Source: Dactylorhiza incarnata
Taxonomy: Eukaryota > Streptophyta > Magnoliopsida > Asparagales > Orchidaceae
Reading direction: 5' to 3'
Assembly: GCA_033032865.1 (NCBI GenBank)
Contig: JAWHQI010000263.1
Coordinates: forward strand, 1,984,001 to 2,048,000
DNA: 64,000 nucleotides
The translations under genes and the position numbers were made by a program. How positions within the stretch are numbered: position 1 is the stretch's first letter; every line of letters begins with the position of its first letter. Under the pieces are notes generated by a model that ran no database searches, was not told the origin of the DNA, and worked only from the letters and a program-made list of their open reading frames with translations. Of this stretch, positions 32,622-44,750 are shown piece after piece.

Positions 32622-34035
32622 TGTTAGAAATTTTTCCGTGAGGTGGACTAGGTTCGCCGAGACGTCCCGATGTTGTCGTGTGCGAAAAATTAGAGCCTAT
32701 TCAGACTCTCACGAGCGCGCGGTAATTCAGTCGCGCGAACGATCGAAGCCTGTGATAGGTGGGCCAGATCGTCTCGTAACTTTATGCGCGGACTCGGTCT
32801 CGTCCTAGGCACAAATTTTTGATGGTTATGAAATCCAATTAATTTGAGGAGTTATTCTTTTTGGTTTGAGAAAATAATGATAATTAATTTCTCAATTTGT
32901 AACTCCTTATATGGGCTTTTCCTATTAATAGCCATATGGGTTTTTCATCCATCAATACGCGTGAACTAGGGTGAAAGGGAGCCGCCTTTAGGTTTTCGTG
33001 AAAACTCCGGTTCCTGCTCTCCATTGCGCACAGGTGAAACCGCCGGCTACAACTTCTCCTTTCATCGCCGGCAAGGCTCTCCTCCTTCAGTTTTCAAGAG
33101 CGGAAGAAAAGGCGTCACCGATCACCGGGCCGGGATCTCCTCTCTGCGTCATCTTCTCTCAGCGTCAAACACGTCGACTGCAGAGAAGATCTATTGAAGA
33201 TCGAAGGGGCACGAACATTGTGCTGGAGGCTTGGATTCCCCATCTTGATAAGGGGTCGATCACTCCTGGAAGATATAGGACAGGGGAAAGCCAAGACTTG
33301 ATTTTCAGTTTGGAGATACAGGAAACAAAATTCTGCATCTACAGGTATTGCTTCACACATCTCCTGGCCCATTAAAAGGACACTTAAAATTCGATTAAAA
33401 TCTGGAAAAGAAATCAGATGTTAATCAATTAGTCCATGTTCCTTTTTTTTCATCTATTTTTCATGGCATAAGGAGACCTCTGAAGATCAGATCTCCATTA
33501 TATGTTAACAGTTTCATCAACCAAACTTCAGTGATCTATACAAGATTGTCATTCAGACGGAACCTCGCATTTTATATCGGATCTCCATTATATGTCATAA
33601 TTAGACAGATTAATATATATATATACATATATGTGCTAACCCTTTTGTAGCTACAGAGTTCATAGCCTGAATACTATTGTATGTTGAAAGGGTCTTCGGA
33701 CGCGGCGGAATTCATAAAGAACAACACATCGCCATTGTTGCGAATCTCCGCCATAATGAAGCACGAGCAGGAATCCAAGAACGGTATAAATTAATTCCGC
33801 ATTTCAGTTAAATTACCGTTCTATTTTAGTCTTTCAATATTTGTGTGTTTCTCAATTTGCGTTCTCAATTAGATAATATAATCTGCATTTAAAACTCCAA
33901 TCGAGACAAATAATATTTGGATAAGAACGATCCTTATGCGTTTTGTTGTCGCTGCATTCAGCAAAAAAAATAATTATCATTAATTCTTCGATAATACTAT
34001 TTCGTAGCGACACGCACCCTTAGTTTTTCTTAACA
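32622..34035 (+). repeat. Copia dimer LTR 3
   Basis: 1,414 bp; carries a 4-bp expansion in a TA run near 33620 relative to LTR 1. Its last bases TTAACA are followed by host sequence CATAATTC, not a primer site, so it is the outer 3' LTR. Confidence 0.9.
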
Positions 34036-34330
34036 CATAATTCAACAAGGAGTTGCCGCTAACATCTATCCACGAATAATGGGCTTGAAAATGAGTGCAA
34101 ATGCTCCAAAAGAATAGTAAAAATAAAACCCCATACCTTGCGCCGACAATTTGATTCAATACGCATGAGAGACGGAGAAAAAACACGAGTTCTTTGCTAA
34201 GATAGCTGGTATATATTGCCAACCACATCAGTACTCAAACTTGGGGGAACATTGGATGAACCACAAATTGTTGATAAAATCTTACGATCCTTCCAAAATC
34301 GCAGAAACATATTGTCTCCTCAATACTGGA
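34036..34330 (+). pseudogene. Older copia gag, continuation after the tandem insertion
   Basis: Reads IIQQGVAANIYPRIMG from 34037, then decays with stops. A gag-like segment LDEPQIVDKILRSFQ is visible near 34255-34295. It joins in sense to the fragment ending at 19083. Confidence 0.6.
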
Positions 34331-35019
34331 AGCCCCTGGCGTTGGTCCAAATTTTTTTTTGTGTTGAGCGCATACGAGCATCATGCGGGTGTGTATTTTC
34401 TTGCAATATTACAGTTGTAACGTTAAATATAGTCGTAAAATAGACCGTATTTGTAGTTGTTAATTCAATTGTAAAATGGTTGAAAAAACACTCACAAACA
34501 TACATTTCTTTATTTTTTTCACAAAACAAATTACGGAATATTGATCCATGTATTTTTACGATCATTTTAAGTACTCATATATATATGTTTTGTGGGTATT
34601 TTTCAGGGTTCAGGACGCGGGTAGGCGAGCTCGGCAGATGGTGAGCAGGCAAGCCCGGCAGACGGTTGCAGTTTTCAGGTCGCGCGAATAGGAGAGCGCG
34701 AGCAGGCGACTTCGGGTTTTAGTTCGCGCGAGTAGGCGAGCTCTGCAGGTGGCAAGGTAACGAAGGAGACCGGCGAGGAAGCTTGGTCCAGGCGAGCTAA
34801 TGACAGCTTGGTGGAGCTTGGTGACCGCAAGGTAATGAAGGAAACCGGCGAGGAAATGTAGCAGCAACATCGGTTTCAGAAGCACTATGCAGGTTGTGTG
34901 TGAATATCGACATATAGAAGTCAATGGTATGCAGATAGAGACATACGAGTTTGGATGTGGCTGGTGTGCAGATAACTGCAGATAGATGCAGGTTTAAAAT
35001 AAACCCGACTCCGATACCA
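34331..35019. other. No gene seen; degraded retroelement DNA likely
   Basis: 34620-34860 has repeated GGCGAGC/GCGCGAG-type words and GCAGATAGAT words follow near 34935-34990. Next to the short LTR at 35020, this is probably the eroded leader of that element on the minus strand. No ORF is convincing. Confidence 0.35.
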
Positions 35020-35200
35020 TGTTAAAGTAAATGAGAATAAATGACTTAATCTTTATTCATCCCTAACAAGGGGTATTTATACATGGAGGAGTACTACCAT
35101 CTTTACATATAGTAAATGTTGGAATAAAGAAGAGAGCTAAGTTACACATGGGTTGTATATACATCTTATTAATATATTAAACACTATCATCTTATTCTCA
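35020..35200 (-). mobile_element. Short copia-type LTR with primer site (remnant)
   Basis: Read on the minus strand: TGAGAATAAGATGATAGTG at 35200, a TATAAATACCCC TATA box near 35090, end ACTTTAACA at 35020, then TGGTATCGGAGTCGGG, a tRNA-Met-type primer site. The ~180-bp LTR fits the short-LTR copia groups. The downstream body is not recognisable. Confidence 0.6.
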
Positions 35201-35844
35201 TCAAACTTTACACTTGGATTTTAGTTTTTTCAATGTAGATCCAATCCAAGCTCTCCAATCTTTAAAGTTTTTTTTTACCATAATAGTGTCAAGATGAGAG
35301 TAGAGACTCCATTGAAGAATCCTTCTAAGATACAAGAGATCTTAAGAAAGAAAGGCTTAAAGCATAATCTTGAAAGCCTTTGATTAATAGTTGTATGAAA
35401 ATACAGCTTTGAGACAGAGAGTGAAATGGCCTAATAGTTTTATTCCAGCTACGGGATAGAGATGGAGCCACTAGGAGGAAGAAGTTTTTCATATGCACCT
35501 TCTCTCGGGACAGAGATGCAGCCACGAAGAGGAAGACGATACGCGTTCGCAGCTGCTTCCAGCTTCGGGAAAGAGAGGGATGATGAATCTTCTTCGATTG
35601 TTTCACCGATGCTTCCAATTCCGATGACATTCCAGCCGTAAAGGAAAAATGGTTCTGTCCCGAAAAGGTAAGGGTAAAATGGACTTGAAAAAGAGACGAT
35701 CGATCCCCACCATAAAATGAATAATATCTATTTCACTCTAGATGGAGAGGATCCTCATCCGTTGGTTTCTTTACTTTGTGTGCTTTGACGTTAATGAAAT
35801 ACGATGAATGAAATGAGAGAAATGTGAAGCTTGAGGTCAACTAA
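35201..35844. other. No gene seen
   Basis: A few imperfect repeats of GGGA[C/T]AGAGATG[C/G]AGCCAC-type sequence at 35450-35590; nothing else recognised. It ends with TAA (35842-35844), the left target duplication of the MITE. Confidence 0.45.
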
Positions 35845-36097
35845 GGGTCCGTTTAACACGGCGGTGGCAGTTGTGAAAGCGGTGGTTACGAACAGTCTTC
35901 TGTTTGGCGCAACATTTGTGCTCCGGTGAGTTTGGACAAAAATGTCATAGTCATAAAATATGTATTTGACATGAGAACGGTTATGACCGTTCTCAAGGAA
36001 AAAACTAACTTCAAACATAAAAAAAGATGAAATTCCTTAGGTGAGGTTGAGCATTGTTCGTAACCACAACGTTTACGACACTGTGCCAAACGGACCC
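35845..36097. mobile_element. Tourist-like (PIF/Harbinger) MITE with TAA duplication
   Basis: 253 bp with terminal inverted repeats GGGTCCGTTTAACAC / GTGCCAAACGGACCC and TAA at both flanks (35842-35844, 36098-36100). The 3-bp TAA duplication and GGGTCCGTTT ends are typical of PIF/Harbinger MITEs. It has no coding capacity. A related right half lies in the F-box gene's second intron (about 37050-37215). Confidence 0.8.
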
Positions 36098-36359
36098 TAA
36101 GTCACCCTATATAATTGATCAAAATAATGTAAGATTTATTTTGTTATGTTAGATATCGGCTTATTATTGATATCCAACACATTTTATTAAGATTTGGCAT
36201 GCATATAGCAAAACGGTCGGTGAACATAATTTTTTGTGCTGCGAATAGCGAAAAATGAGTGTATCTTTGCTCTATTAGTTATTACTACAAAATCGCTTCA
36301 TATCAACCGAGCCATTCAATAAAAGCATGAGGCCTTGTTACCAATCCAATATATCTCAA

Positions 36360-39130
36360 TCAATCATTACAATCGTTTTCGCTCAAGAGTGATCCGGTAG
36401 CCATACAAGGTATAACCGGAAAGCAGCTGCAGTCGTTATAAATTTCCGCATGTGCTGGACTCAATCCATCGTCTTCCCCAAATTCATGGAGAACAATCTC
36501 GGCGCGAGGAGACTCTTTCGAAAGTAGCGACATTTGTCCTCTCAGAATCCTTAAAAAGAAGGTTTCTTGACCGCCGCCCTCCTCAACAAGGGGAAGAACC
36601 AGCACCATTCTTTCCAAAACAATGGCTTTCTGTAGAAGAAAGCTCACCAATCTCATTTCGTTTATGGTTCCTTTGAAATTTATGACCTTGATCACTTTCA
36701 GGCTGTCCAATGTAGCAGGATCCAGTGGGTTCAGCATGACTGTCACCCCATGTTTTCGCTCTTTTGGATCTTCGATGTATCTTGGTAACTGCTTGCATAA
36801 GTATTTCGTCGGCTTTTAGAGCTAATTTAGACCATGTTTATTTTGGAAAGAAAAAACATTGCGAATAATTGGCGTGTTTGGTAAACGTCCATTTTGGAAC
36901 TATGTTTTGAGCTTTCATTTCCCACGGTTTCCCACGGAAAGGCGATAAGGCGAGAGCTCCATGTTGTTTGGAGTGATATCCAAACACATTATTAGGGCAA
37001 ATCGTTTGGCTCCGCGTTTTTGATTCGGCGAATTTGAAGAGAAATGGCACCGTCAAAGAATGTATTATTGGCATGATAGGTTATGACCATCAAGAAAATA
37101 AAGCTAGTTTTGAGCATAAAAGTGGATGAAGTTCCTTAGGTGAGGTCGGACGTTCACGAACGACAGTTCATAACCACCACGTTCACGTTCATGACTATCA
37201 TTGTTGTGCCACACGGAGCCTCTGAAATTTGAGTGTTTTATAAAATTTTGAAATTTATTTAAACTCAAAAATTAGGGAGTGATTTCAGAAAATAATCAAA
37301 AACACGAACTTATTTCATTGTTTGGCAATGTTATAAATGGTGACGGTGTTTTCATCGGAGTTTTTCCCGCCCTCGAGGCCGTCCCAACTGGGCGAGATTA
37401 TTAGCAACGGGCTCCGTTCCGAGATCTAGAACCGGGTGAATTTGCCACGTGAAGGAATCAACGTGCACGATCAAAGTGGAGGAAAAACTATAAACCTATA
37501 GGGCGTGGAGAACCCATTTGGTGATCGCGCCCGATCCTAATAACTTCGCCCCAAACGGAGCCTTAGGCCTTGTTACCGGCTCCCACAGGCGGCGAACAAC
37601 GGCAAACTCTAGAACTAGGGTGTCTACTCCGAGACAGCGCAAAATGCCATTTTTTTTACTAAAGGTGTTCTGCGCTAAAAATTGTTCTCTTCCTCCGCCA
37701 TCCCACCACTATCCGCCACCCACTGATATGCCAAACAGAGCCCTGGTATGAGTAACGCACCATTCTCACAGTGCGTTACTCGTACATCCGCCCGATCTGT
37801 GATCCTCGGCAAACTCGCATTTTTGACGAAAATACGGCTGTATTGAAATACGACCATATTCATTGACGTACGATCGTATTTCGATCAATCATGATGTTTT
37901 GCAGAAACCGACGGTCTGATAGCACCTAACTCAGAGTAACGCACGAGCAAATTTTTCCCGGTGAAGAGAAATCGGAGAAGAACTTACTTGGATGAAAAGT
38001 TTTTCAAGGAATGGGGAGGGACAGAGACGAAAGAAAGAGTAGATGCAGGTGAGACACTCGTTTGTCATCGAAGCCACCAGAAGCTGCAACTCTTTGAGGT
38101 TTTGCAACTGGATCGGGAATTCATTGCCGCCGTCGTCCTCCTTTCGATTCAAATCCTGAGATTATGCAGAGCAAAAGTTTCAGATCATAACAGCAAATCA
38201 TGGATGCAAGTCCGGATGTGCGGTAATATATACCAGGAGAGTTCCAGTGCATAAGGTGAGAATCTGAACATGAGAAACACCCGATAAAATCTCCGCATAA
38301 TCGTGCTCGAAACTTGTTCCAAACGAATAGATCGACGCGTCTGCCAACGACGACATATCCACGAAGGTGTTTTCGGTGCACAGCCGCCCAAAATAGTGAA
38401 AAGATTGAAGCTTTGGGGAATTGATCTCCAGCAGATTGGTTGCCCAGCAATCTCCAACGGTCAATTTCTTCAATTTGAGGTCCGGGAGAACGATGCTTAT
38501 AACACCGAGCCGCAGGCAGCTCCTCAGAGTCAACCTCTGAAGCACGGAGCATTCCGTGAGAATACTGTGGAGCATGTCTTCGTCGACGGCGGAATGACTG
38601 AGCGAGAGAAACTCCAACCCACCAAATTTGGTCAGATTCAACGGAGCTCCGAAGTCGCAGCGACTTATGCTCAACTCAACCAATGAATCGGCGTCAAACA
38701 GAGAAGAAGGCAGCTGAAACGGGCTTCTCCCGTCGGTGAAATCGCCGTATTTCGGGTCTCTGAATCCCTGAGATAAGTCAATATCAAGATGCCGAACTCC
38801 TCTGCCCGCCGCGAAACCTATCCACCCCGCTATGTCGGGGGAAAATGAATCAAACGGGAAGAAGAAGACGTGAAATCTCTCGATCTTCTCGCTTGTGCTC
38901 AGCGACAGATAGCGGTTGACCGTGTTTACAAATTCTTTCGCGGATAGATTGCATGCGAAATCGTCGCCGAAATCCAGCGAGGTGGCCTGAGACAGAGAGT
39001 ATTGCCAGATATTCCGCCATTTCTTCGAGAGAACATCGGTTCTGACTGCAGATTTCAGAGGCATCATGGCCAGGATGGTCTGAAGGATTGGATCGGGAAG
39101 ATAGCTGATCCTATCCTCGCCTCTTCCCAT
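36360..39130 (-). CDS. F-box/LRR-repeat protein with FBD domain, three exons
   Basis: Minus-strand gene with inferred exons 39130-38234, 38155-37988 and 36788-36360, all junctions phase 0 with GT-AG introns, giving about 497 residues. The N-terminus carries an F-box (RISYLPDPILQTILAMMPLK then SAVRTDVLSKKWRNIW), which binds SKP1 in SCF ubiquitin ligases. Leucine-rich repeat segments follow (GLEFLSLSHS, LQRLTLRSC, LKKLTVGDC). Exon 2 has LQNLKELQLLVASM and CPSPFLEKLFIQ. Exon 3 encodes the FBD region (LPRYIEDPKERKHG, LKVIKVINFKG, VLERMVLVLP). The domain order and length suit the large plant F-box/FBD/LRR family. The substrate is unknown. I chose the ATG at 39128-39130 because the F-box follows at once; an in-frame ATG at 39262 would add 44 residues. 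Intron 2 is 1.2 kb and holds a MITE fragment. The frame is intact, so it may be functional. Confidence 0.8.
37050..37215 (+). repeat. Harbinger MITE fragment in intron 2 of the F-box gene
   Basis: Blocks GGTTATGACC, CTTAGGTGAGGT and TCATAACCACCACG followed by GTGCCACACGGAGCC resemble the right half of the MITE at 35845-36097 in the same order. The left end is not clear. Confidence 0.5.
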
Positions 39131-39526
39131 TGCTTCTTCTCCACCTTGCTTCGTTTGTGAATGACATCTGTTCTTATATTCCACAGTGGAAGATTTTCTT
39201 GGTTTCTTCACTCGGAAGCAATCGGTGTGGAGAAGACCCGAGAATGGAGTTCTGTTGACCAAGCATCGTATGTATATTGGTAACTAAATTATTATTATTA
39301 TTATTATATATTAAAAAAGATTAAATTTCCAAATGGTGTTAGCCATACTGTCATTCAGAGAGAATCCTCTGCATTTTGAACCTGAAAAGATGGAGGAAGA
39401 TGATGGATTAGAGATAGATGACAGAGGGAAGAAAAGACTTTCATTTTTCCGATTAAAAGCTCTGTTTGGGAATTCGATTTCTCTCGGGTGCGGTTGTAGT
39501 AAATGCAACCAGCTGAACTCTGCCAT
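39131..39526. other. F-box gene upstream region; no other gene seen
   Basis: An AT-rich TTA/ATT run near 39288-39315 and otherwise unremarkable sequence. Short ORFs on both strands lack recognisable features. Confidence 0.4.
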
Positions 39527-39648
39527 TAAGGCTCTCTTTGGGAGAGCTCTGGCGGTTGGAGAAGCTCTTTCCCAGCCGCCAGAGTTGTTATTACTGTCGT
39601 TTGGGACAGCTCCCTAAAGAAATCGCTCTTCAAAGAGCTGCTCCCAGC

Positions 39649-40098
39649 TGTCACGCCCGGGGTTAATGCCCAGGAGGATTCTAGAGAAATCTAGGTCCTT
39701 GGAGAAGCATGTACATAGAAGAACTCTGGAAGAATGTGGAAACTCTCTAGAATGATCTCTTGGGAACATTCTAGAGAACTCGGGAAGATTGTATATTCAT
39801 AGGGTTGTAAAATAGTCTAGAAACTTAGGCATTCTAGATCCTTCCATCTTTTGGAGGGAAATTCTTTTGGGGCCTATAAAAGGGGAAGGCCCCCTCATTT
39901 GTAAGCATCCAAGTTTTGGAGAAGCAATAGAGTTATTTGAGTTTCCTTTGCAATTGTGAGTTCTCTTGAGTTCTACTTAGCATTCGTTCTTCATCACCAC
40001 CTAGTTCTTGCAGGAGAGGCTGACTTAGCTTGGCTACGCGGAGTGGCAAGGAGGAGCTAAGGCCGCACGGGAGCTTGTAAGAAGACAAGTCCGTGACA
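39649..40098 (+). repeat. Gypsy chromovirus 5' LTR
   Basis: 450 bp. It contains the TATA box GGCCTATAAAAGGGG at 39871-39885 and TCTAGA-rich sequence upstream (TTCTAGAGA and CTCTAGAATG motifs). Confidence 0.95.
39875..39881 (+). promoter_or_regulatory. TATA box of the chromovirus LTR
   Basis: TATAAAA inside a GGCC...GGCC setting. Transcription would start about 30 bp downstream and define the R region. The same box lies at 44977 in the 3' LTR. Confidence 0.7.
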
Positions 40099-40100
40099 GT

Positions 40101-40112
40101 TGGTATCAGAGC
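40101..40112 (+). promoter_or_regulatory. Primer-binding site of the chromovirus
   Basis: TGGTATCAGAGC two bases after the LTR end, initiator tRNA-Met type. Confidence 0.9.
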
Positions 40113-40152
40113 TAGGTTGCTCAAGTTCGTGGTTGGTGTCGGAGAAGACTAG

Positions 40153-43100
40153 ATGGCTGCTGAAGGGAACAACAACTCAAGCGTGGTGGATGAGCGCGGA
40201 AGGGAGATGCTTCCCCAGTCCGAGAAGAAGAGGCGGAGCCATAGCAAATCTCGGGACGAAGCGCACGTGGAACGCATACTGGCCGAATGGGAGGAGCGCA
40301 TGACGACGGTGGAGGAAGACCACTCATATGTTCGCGGAGAACTAGAAGCTGTCAAACAAGCGCTACCGGCTCGCGGAGAGCTGGAACTTTTGAAGGCCCA
40401 AGTCCAAGCATGCCTTGGTGCAAATGCGGAGCTTACTCAAAGGTGTGATCAACTTGAGGATGACTATGAGGAGCGAATCGCCAAATTGGAGGAGGAATTG
40501 GCCTTGTGCAGAAAGGCCATTGCTAATGGAGGAAATGGGGCTGTGGCAAACCAGAGGATCGATGTGCCTAAGCCAAAACCCTTCTCGGGGAATAGGGATG
40601 CCAAGGAGGTTGAACACTTCCTTTACCAAATGGAGGTTTACTTCGAAGGATGTAATCTCACTGAGGAAGTACTCAAGGTAAAGACAGCTAGCTACTATCT
40701 TTCGGATATTGCATCTCTGTGGTGGCAGCGAAAGCTTGCAGATATCAAGAAGGGAACGTGTAACTTGGACACATGGGATGAGTTCAAGATTGAGCTTAAG
40801 CGGCACTTCTACCCGGAGAACGTCGCAAATGAGGCAAGGAAGAAGTTAAAGGAACTCAAGCAGAAGGGGTCAATCACAGAGTATGTGAAGGAGTTCCAAA
40901 CCTTAATGCTGATGGTGCCAGGTATGTCCGAAGATGATCAATTGTTCAACTTTAAGGATGGTCTTCAGAATTGGGTGAAGCAAGAAGTGCATCGACGGGA
41001 TGCCAAGACCCTGGATGAAGCTATTGCGGCGGCCGAGGCAATGACGGAGTTCCAAAGACCATCATCGGATGCGACAGCCAAGAAGGGCTACAGGAATGAC
41101 AACATCAAAGGTGTGGGAGAAAGGCAAGGGTCACGAAGACCAAATAGAGGAGAGCGAATTCCTACTCCGGGGAAGGATATTGAAGGCGGCAACAAGAGCT
41201 TCACACCAAAGGGAGGATGCTACTTATGCAAGGGACCGCACATGATGAGTAAGTGCCCAAAGCTTGGTTCGCTCGCAGCACTGCAGGAGGATGATGCAAG
41301 TGGACCCGAAGGTGAAGAAGGTACAAACCAAATATGTTCTTTGCAACTTCTAAGTGCTTTGAATGTGAAACCAGCTAAGAAGATGGTCAGCAAGGGGCTG
41401 ATGTTCGTAGAAGCCATGATCAACAAAAAGTCCACCAAAGCCTTGGTGGATACGGGTGCCACACATAACTTTATGACGGAGGAAGAAGCAAGAAGACTTG
41501 GCCTCCAAGTGACCAAGTGTGAGGGATGGCTAAAGACCGTGAATGGGAAGGCAAGGCCGCTAGCAGGTGTAGCTCGTGGTGTGGAGCTTCGCATGGGTAC
41601 GTGGAATGGAAAGGTGGACTTCTCGGTTGCAGCTATGGATGATCACAAGCTAGTGTTGGGCATGGACTTCTTCGATGCGGTGAGTGCCATTGTCATGCCA
41701 ACTTACCGCTCGGTGTGCATTATTGAGAAAGGTGCAACATGCATGATACCTGCGGTGGAAGGGCCACCAAGCTGTGGAGCAAGACAATTATCGGCTATGC
41801 AAATAGCCAAGGGCGTGAAGAAAGGAGAACCTACTTTCTTGGCGACTTTGAAGGAGGAAGCGGGCGAGATCATGGAGGAGGTGCCTCTACTGGTGGCGGA
41901 AGTCCTTGAGAAGAATAAGGACGTAATGCCCGCGGAGCTGCCAAAGAAGTTGCCTCCCCGCAGGGAGGTAGATCACAAGATTGAGTTAGAGGTTGGAGCC
42001 AAGCCACCTGCGAAGGCACCATATCGGATGGCTCCACCCGAGCTCGAAGAGTTGAGGAAACAGTTACAGGAGCTGCTTGAGGCTGGGATGATCAGACCAT
42101 CGAAGGCACCATTTGGCGCACCGGTGCTCTTTCAAAAAAAGAAGGATGGAACCTTGCGGTTATGCACAGACTATCGGGCATTGAACAAGGTAACTATCAA
42201 AAACAAGTATCCTGTGCCGTTGATTGCTGACTTGTTCGATCGACTTGGAGGAGCAAGGATATATTCGAAGATGGATCTGCAAAAGGGCTACCACCAAGTA
42301 CGGATTACTGAAGGGGATGAGCCAAAGACAACATGTGTGACGAGGTACGGATCATTCGAGTGGTTGGTGATGCCATTCGGCCTAACCAACGCACCCGCTA
42401 CATTTTGTACTTTGATGAATCAAATCTTTCACCCCTACTTGGACAAGTTTGTAGTAGTATACTTGGACGACATCGTCGTCTATAGTAATACAATGGAGGA
42501 GCATGCTGAACATCTTCGCCTAGTGTTCCAAGTACTGCGGGAGAATGAACTATATGTCAAACGATCAAAGTGTTCCTTTGGGCAAGAAGAAGTGCATTTC
42601 CTCGGGCATGTCATTGGACAGGGCCAATTGAAGATGGACAGGGACAAGGTACGGGCAATCGTCGAATGGGATCCGCCAACAAAGGTGACGGAGTTGAGAT
42701 CATTCCTGGGTTTGGTGAACTACTACCGACGGTTCATCATAGACTACTCAAAGAGAGCGGTGCCGCTTACGGACCTACTCAAGAAGGAGAAAGCTTGGAG
42801 CTGGACGAGGGAATGCCAGCAAGCTTTTGAGGATTTGAAGAAGGCGGTAAGTACGGAGCCAGTACTTGCCCTACCAGACTTTGGGAAAAAGTTCGAGCTG
42901 CATACCGATGCATCAGACTTTGCTATTGGAGGGGTGTTGATGCAAGAAGGACACCCGATTGCATTCGAAAGCCGCAAGTTGAATGAAGCGGAGCGGCGCT
43001 ACACCGTGCAAGAGAAGGAGATGACAGCCATCATACATTGCTTACAGGTATGGAGGCACTACTTGCTGGGAGCACAGTTCATGATCAAGACCGACAATGT

Positions 43101-44739
43101 GGCAACTACCTACTTTCAAACTCAAAAGAAATTGTCGGCGAAGCAAGCAAGGTGGCAAGACTTCCTGGCCGAGTTTGACTTTGTCCTGGAACACAAGCCG
43201 GGCAAAGCCAACGTCGTAGCAGATGCACTTAGCCGCAAAGCGGAGCTAGCGGCGATCTCGATGGTGAAGAGCGACCTTCTTGAGCAGGTAAAAAGTGGGT
43301 TGGAAGAAGATCCGTTGGCCAAACAACTCATGCAACTAGCCAAAGAGGGTCAAGCCAAGAGATTTTGGGTAGAAGACGGGCTACTCTACACCAAAGGAAG
43401 GAGATTGTATATCCCAAAGTGGGGAAACCTGCGGAGGGACTTAATCAAGGAGTGTCATGACACCAAATGGGCGGGACATCCAGGCCAAAAGCGCACCTTG
43501 GCGTTGATGGAGGATTCCTACTATTGGCCGCAAATGAGGGACAGCATCGAGCTATACGTGAAGACATGTCTTGTTTGCCAACAAGACAAGGTGGAGAACA
43601 AGCAGCCAGCAGGACTCTTGGAGCCCCTACCAGTGCCGGAATATCCCTGGGAAACGGTGACGCTGGATTACATCAACGCGCTGCCCAAATCTGAAGGTTG
43701 CGGATCTATCTTGGTGGTAGTAGATCGTTTTTCCAAGTATGGCACTTTCATACCAAGCGTGAAGGATGCAACGGCGGAAGAGACGGCGCGACTCTTCTTC
43801 AAACATGTGGTGAAGTATTGGGGGTTGCCGAAGAACATTGTGAGCGATCGAGACCCTCGCTTCACCGGGAAGCTATGGACAGAGTTGTTCAAGCTACTTG
43901 GATCGAAGCTGAATTTTTCCACTAGCTTCCACCCTCAATCCGATGGGCAGACCGAGAGGGTGAATGCGTTGTTGGAGTGCTACTTGCGGCACTTTGTGAG
44001 TGCCAACCAAAAAGACTGGGCCAAGCTTATGGATGTTGCCCAATTCTCCTACAACCTGCAGCGGAGTGAGGCCACGGGGAGGAGTCCATTTGAACTTGCC
44101 ACGGGAAGACAACCCCTCACTCCACAAACATTGGCGACCACGACGGATGATGCAAGGAGCCCAGGTGCCTGGAAGATGGCTAAGTCATGGGAAGAACATG
44201 CAGACTTAGCTAGGTCGTGCTTGGAGAAAGCCCGCAAGAGGATGAAGAAGTGGGCCGATGCAAAGCGGCGACACACGGAATATTCGGTAGGAGATAAGGT
44301 GATGGTGAAGCTCTTACCCCAGCAGTTCAAGGCCTTGCGTAGTGTACACAAGGGCTTGGTACGGAGATACGAAGGTCCATTCCCGGTCATGGCTAAGGTG
44401 GGTAAGGTTTCTTATCGCCTTGACTTACCAAACTCTTTGAAGATACATCCGGTGTTTCATGCGAGTATGCTCAAACCATATTACGGGGATAATGAGGACC
44501 TTCAAAGAGGAGAATCTCAAAGGGCGCCTCCAGTGATGACAAAATCTTTTGACAAAGAGATCGAAGAGGTGCTAACAAAAAGAGTAGTGCGAAGAAGAGG
44601 TGTGCAACCTTGCACACAGTACTTGATCAAGTGGAAGGGATTGCCAGGGTCTGAAACTACTTGGGAGACATTAGAAGATCTGTGGCAGTTCAAGGACATT
44701 CTTCAGCAGTACGAGGCGACGAGGGCGTCGCCAGGCTAG
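40153..44739 (+). CDS. Gag-pol polyprotein of chromovirus, 1,528 aa, intact
   Basis: Uninterrupted ORF from ATG 40153, 54 bp after the 5' LTR. Residues ~35-130 form a Leu/Glu-rich coiled coil, then the retrotransposon gag domain ([19 protein letters not shown]). A zinc knuckle [13 protein letters not shown] lies near residue 357 with only three residues between the second Cys and the His. Protease has [11 protein letters not shown] (~433). Reverse transcriptase has [12 protein letters not shown] (~770), followed by RNase H ([14 protein letters not shown]). Integrase has an HHCC zinc finger ([13 protein letters not shown]...CLVCQQDK, from ~1100) and catalytic region LDYINALP / [12 protein letters not shown]-terminal chromodomain ([16 protein letters not shown], ~1490) may direct integration to modified chromatin. 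No stop, frameshift or changed catalytic residue is visible, so it could be active. Confidence 0.95.
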   Translation: MAAEGNNNSSVVDERGREMLPQSEKKRRSHSKSRDEAHVERILAEWEERMTTVEEDHSYVRGELEAVKQALPARGELELLKAQVQACLGANAELTQRCDQLEDDYEERIAKLEEELALCRKAIANGGNGAVANQRIDVPKPKPFSGNRDAKEVEHFLYQMEVYFEGCNLTEEVLKVKTASYYLSDIASLWWQRKLADIKKGTCNLDTWDEFKIELKRHFYPENVANEARKKLKELKQKGSITEYVKEFQTLMLMVPGMSEDDQLFNFKDGLQNWVKQEVHRRDAKTLDEAIAAAEAMTEFQRPSSDATAKKGYRNDNIKGVGERQGSRRPNRGERIPTPGKDIEGGNKSFTPKGGCYLCKGPHMMSKCPKLGSLAALQEDDASGPEGEEGTNQICSLQLLSALNVKPAKKMVSKGLMFVEAMINKKSTKALVDTGATHNFMTEEEARRLGLQVTKCEGWLKTVNGKARPLAGVARGVELRMGTWNGKVDFSVAAMDDHKLVLGMDFFDAVSAIVMPTYRSVCIIEKGATCMIPAVEGPPSCGARQLSAMQIAKGVKKGEPTFLATLKEEAGEIMEEVPLLVAEVLEKNKDVMPAELPKKLPPRREVDHKIELEVGAKPPAKAPYRMAPPELEELRKQLQELLEAGMIRPSKAPFGAPVLFQKKKDGTLRLCTDYRALNKVTIKNKYPVPLIADLFDRLGGARIYSKMDLQKGYHQVRITEGDEPKTTCVTRYGSFEWLVMPFGLTNAPATFCTLMNQIFHPYLDKFVVVYLDDIVVYSNTMEEHAEHLRLVFQVLRENELYVKRSKCSFGQEEVHFLGHVIGQGQLKMDRDKVRAIVEWDPPTKVTELRSFLGLVNYYRRFIIDYSKRAVPLTDLLKKEKAWSWTRECQQAFEDLKKAVSTEPVLALPDFGKKFELHTDASDFAIGGVLMQEGHPIAFESRKLNEAERRYTVQEKEMTAIIHCLQVWRHYLLGAQFMIKTDNVATTYFQTQKKLSAKQARWQDFLAEFDFVLEHKPGKANVVADALSRKAELAAISMVKSDLLEQVKSGLEEDPLAKQLMQLAKEGQAKRFWVEDGLLYTKGRRLYIPKWGNLRRDLIKECHDTKWAGHPGQKRTLALMEDSYYWPQMRDSIELYVKTCLVCQQDKVENKQPAGLLEPLPVPEYPWETVTLDYINALPKSEGCGSILVVVDRFSKYGTFIPSVKDATAEETARLFFKHVVKYWGLPKNIVSDRDPRFTGKLWTELFKLLGSKLNFSTSFHPQSDGQTERVNALLECYLRHFVSANQKDWAKLMDVAQFSYNLQRSEATGRSPFELATGRQPLTPQTLATTTDDARSPGAWKMAKSWEEHADLARSCLEKARKRMKKWADAKRRHTEYSVGDKVMVKLLPQQFKALRSVHKGLVRRYEGPFPVMAKVGKVSYRLDLPNSLKIHPVFHASMLKPYYGDNEDLQRGESQRAPPVMTKSFDKEIEEVLTKRVVRRRGVQPCTQYLIKWKGLPGSETTWETLEDLWQFKDILQQYEATRASPG

Positions 44740-44750
44740 GTGGGGGAGGA

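Larger units (their letters stand above)
19084..34035 (+). mobile_element. Tandem copia dimer: LTR - body A - LTR - body B - LTR
   Basis: Two copies of one ~8.18-kb Ty1/copia element in direct tandem sharing the middle LTR (LTRs at 19084-20491, 25852-27261 and 32622-34035). LTRs begin TGTTAGAAATTT and end TTTTTCTTAACA, each followed (first two) by the primer site TGGTATCAGAGC. LTRs differ by about ten positions per 1.4 kb by eye. Both bodies are coding-defective with mostly different stops. Outer flanks TATCA and CATAA do not form a clean 5-bp duplication. The block interrupts an older copia gag. Confidence 0.9.

Noticed and set aside
39333..39617. 94-codon plus-strand ORF near the Harbinger left end
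   Set aside because: It crosses the transposon terminus and has no family features.
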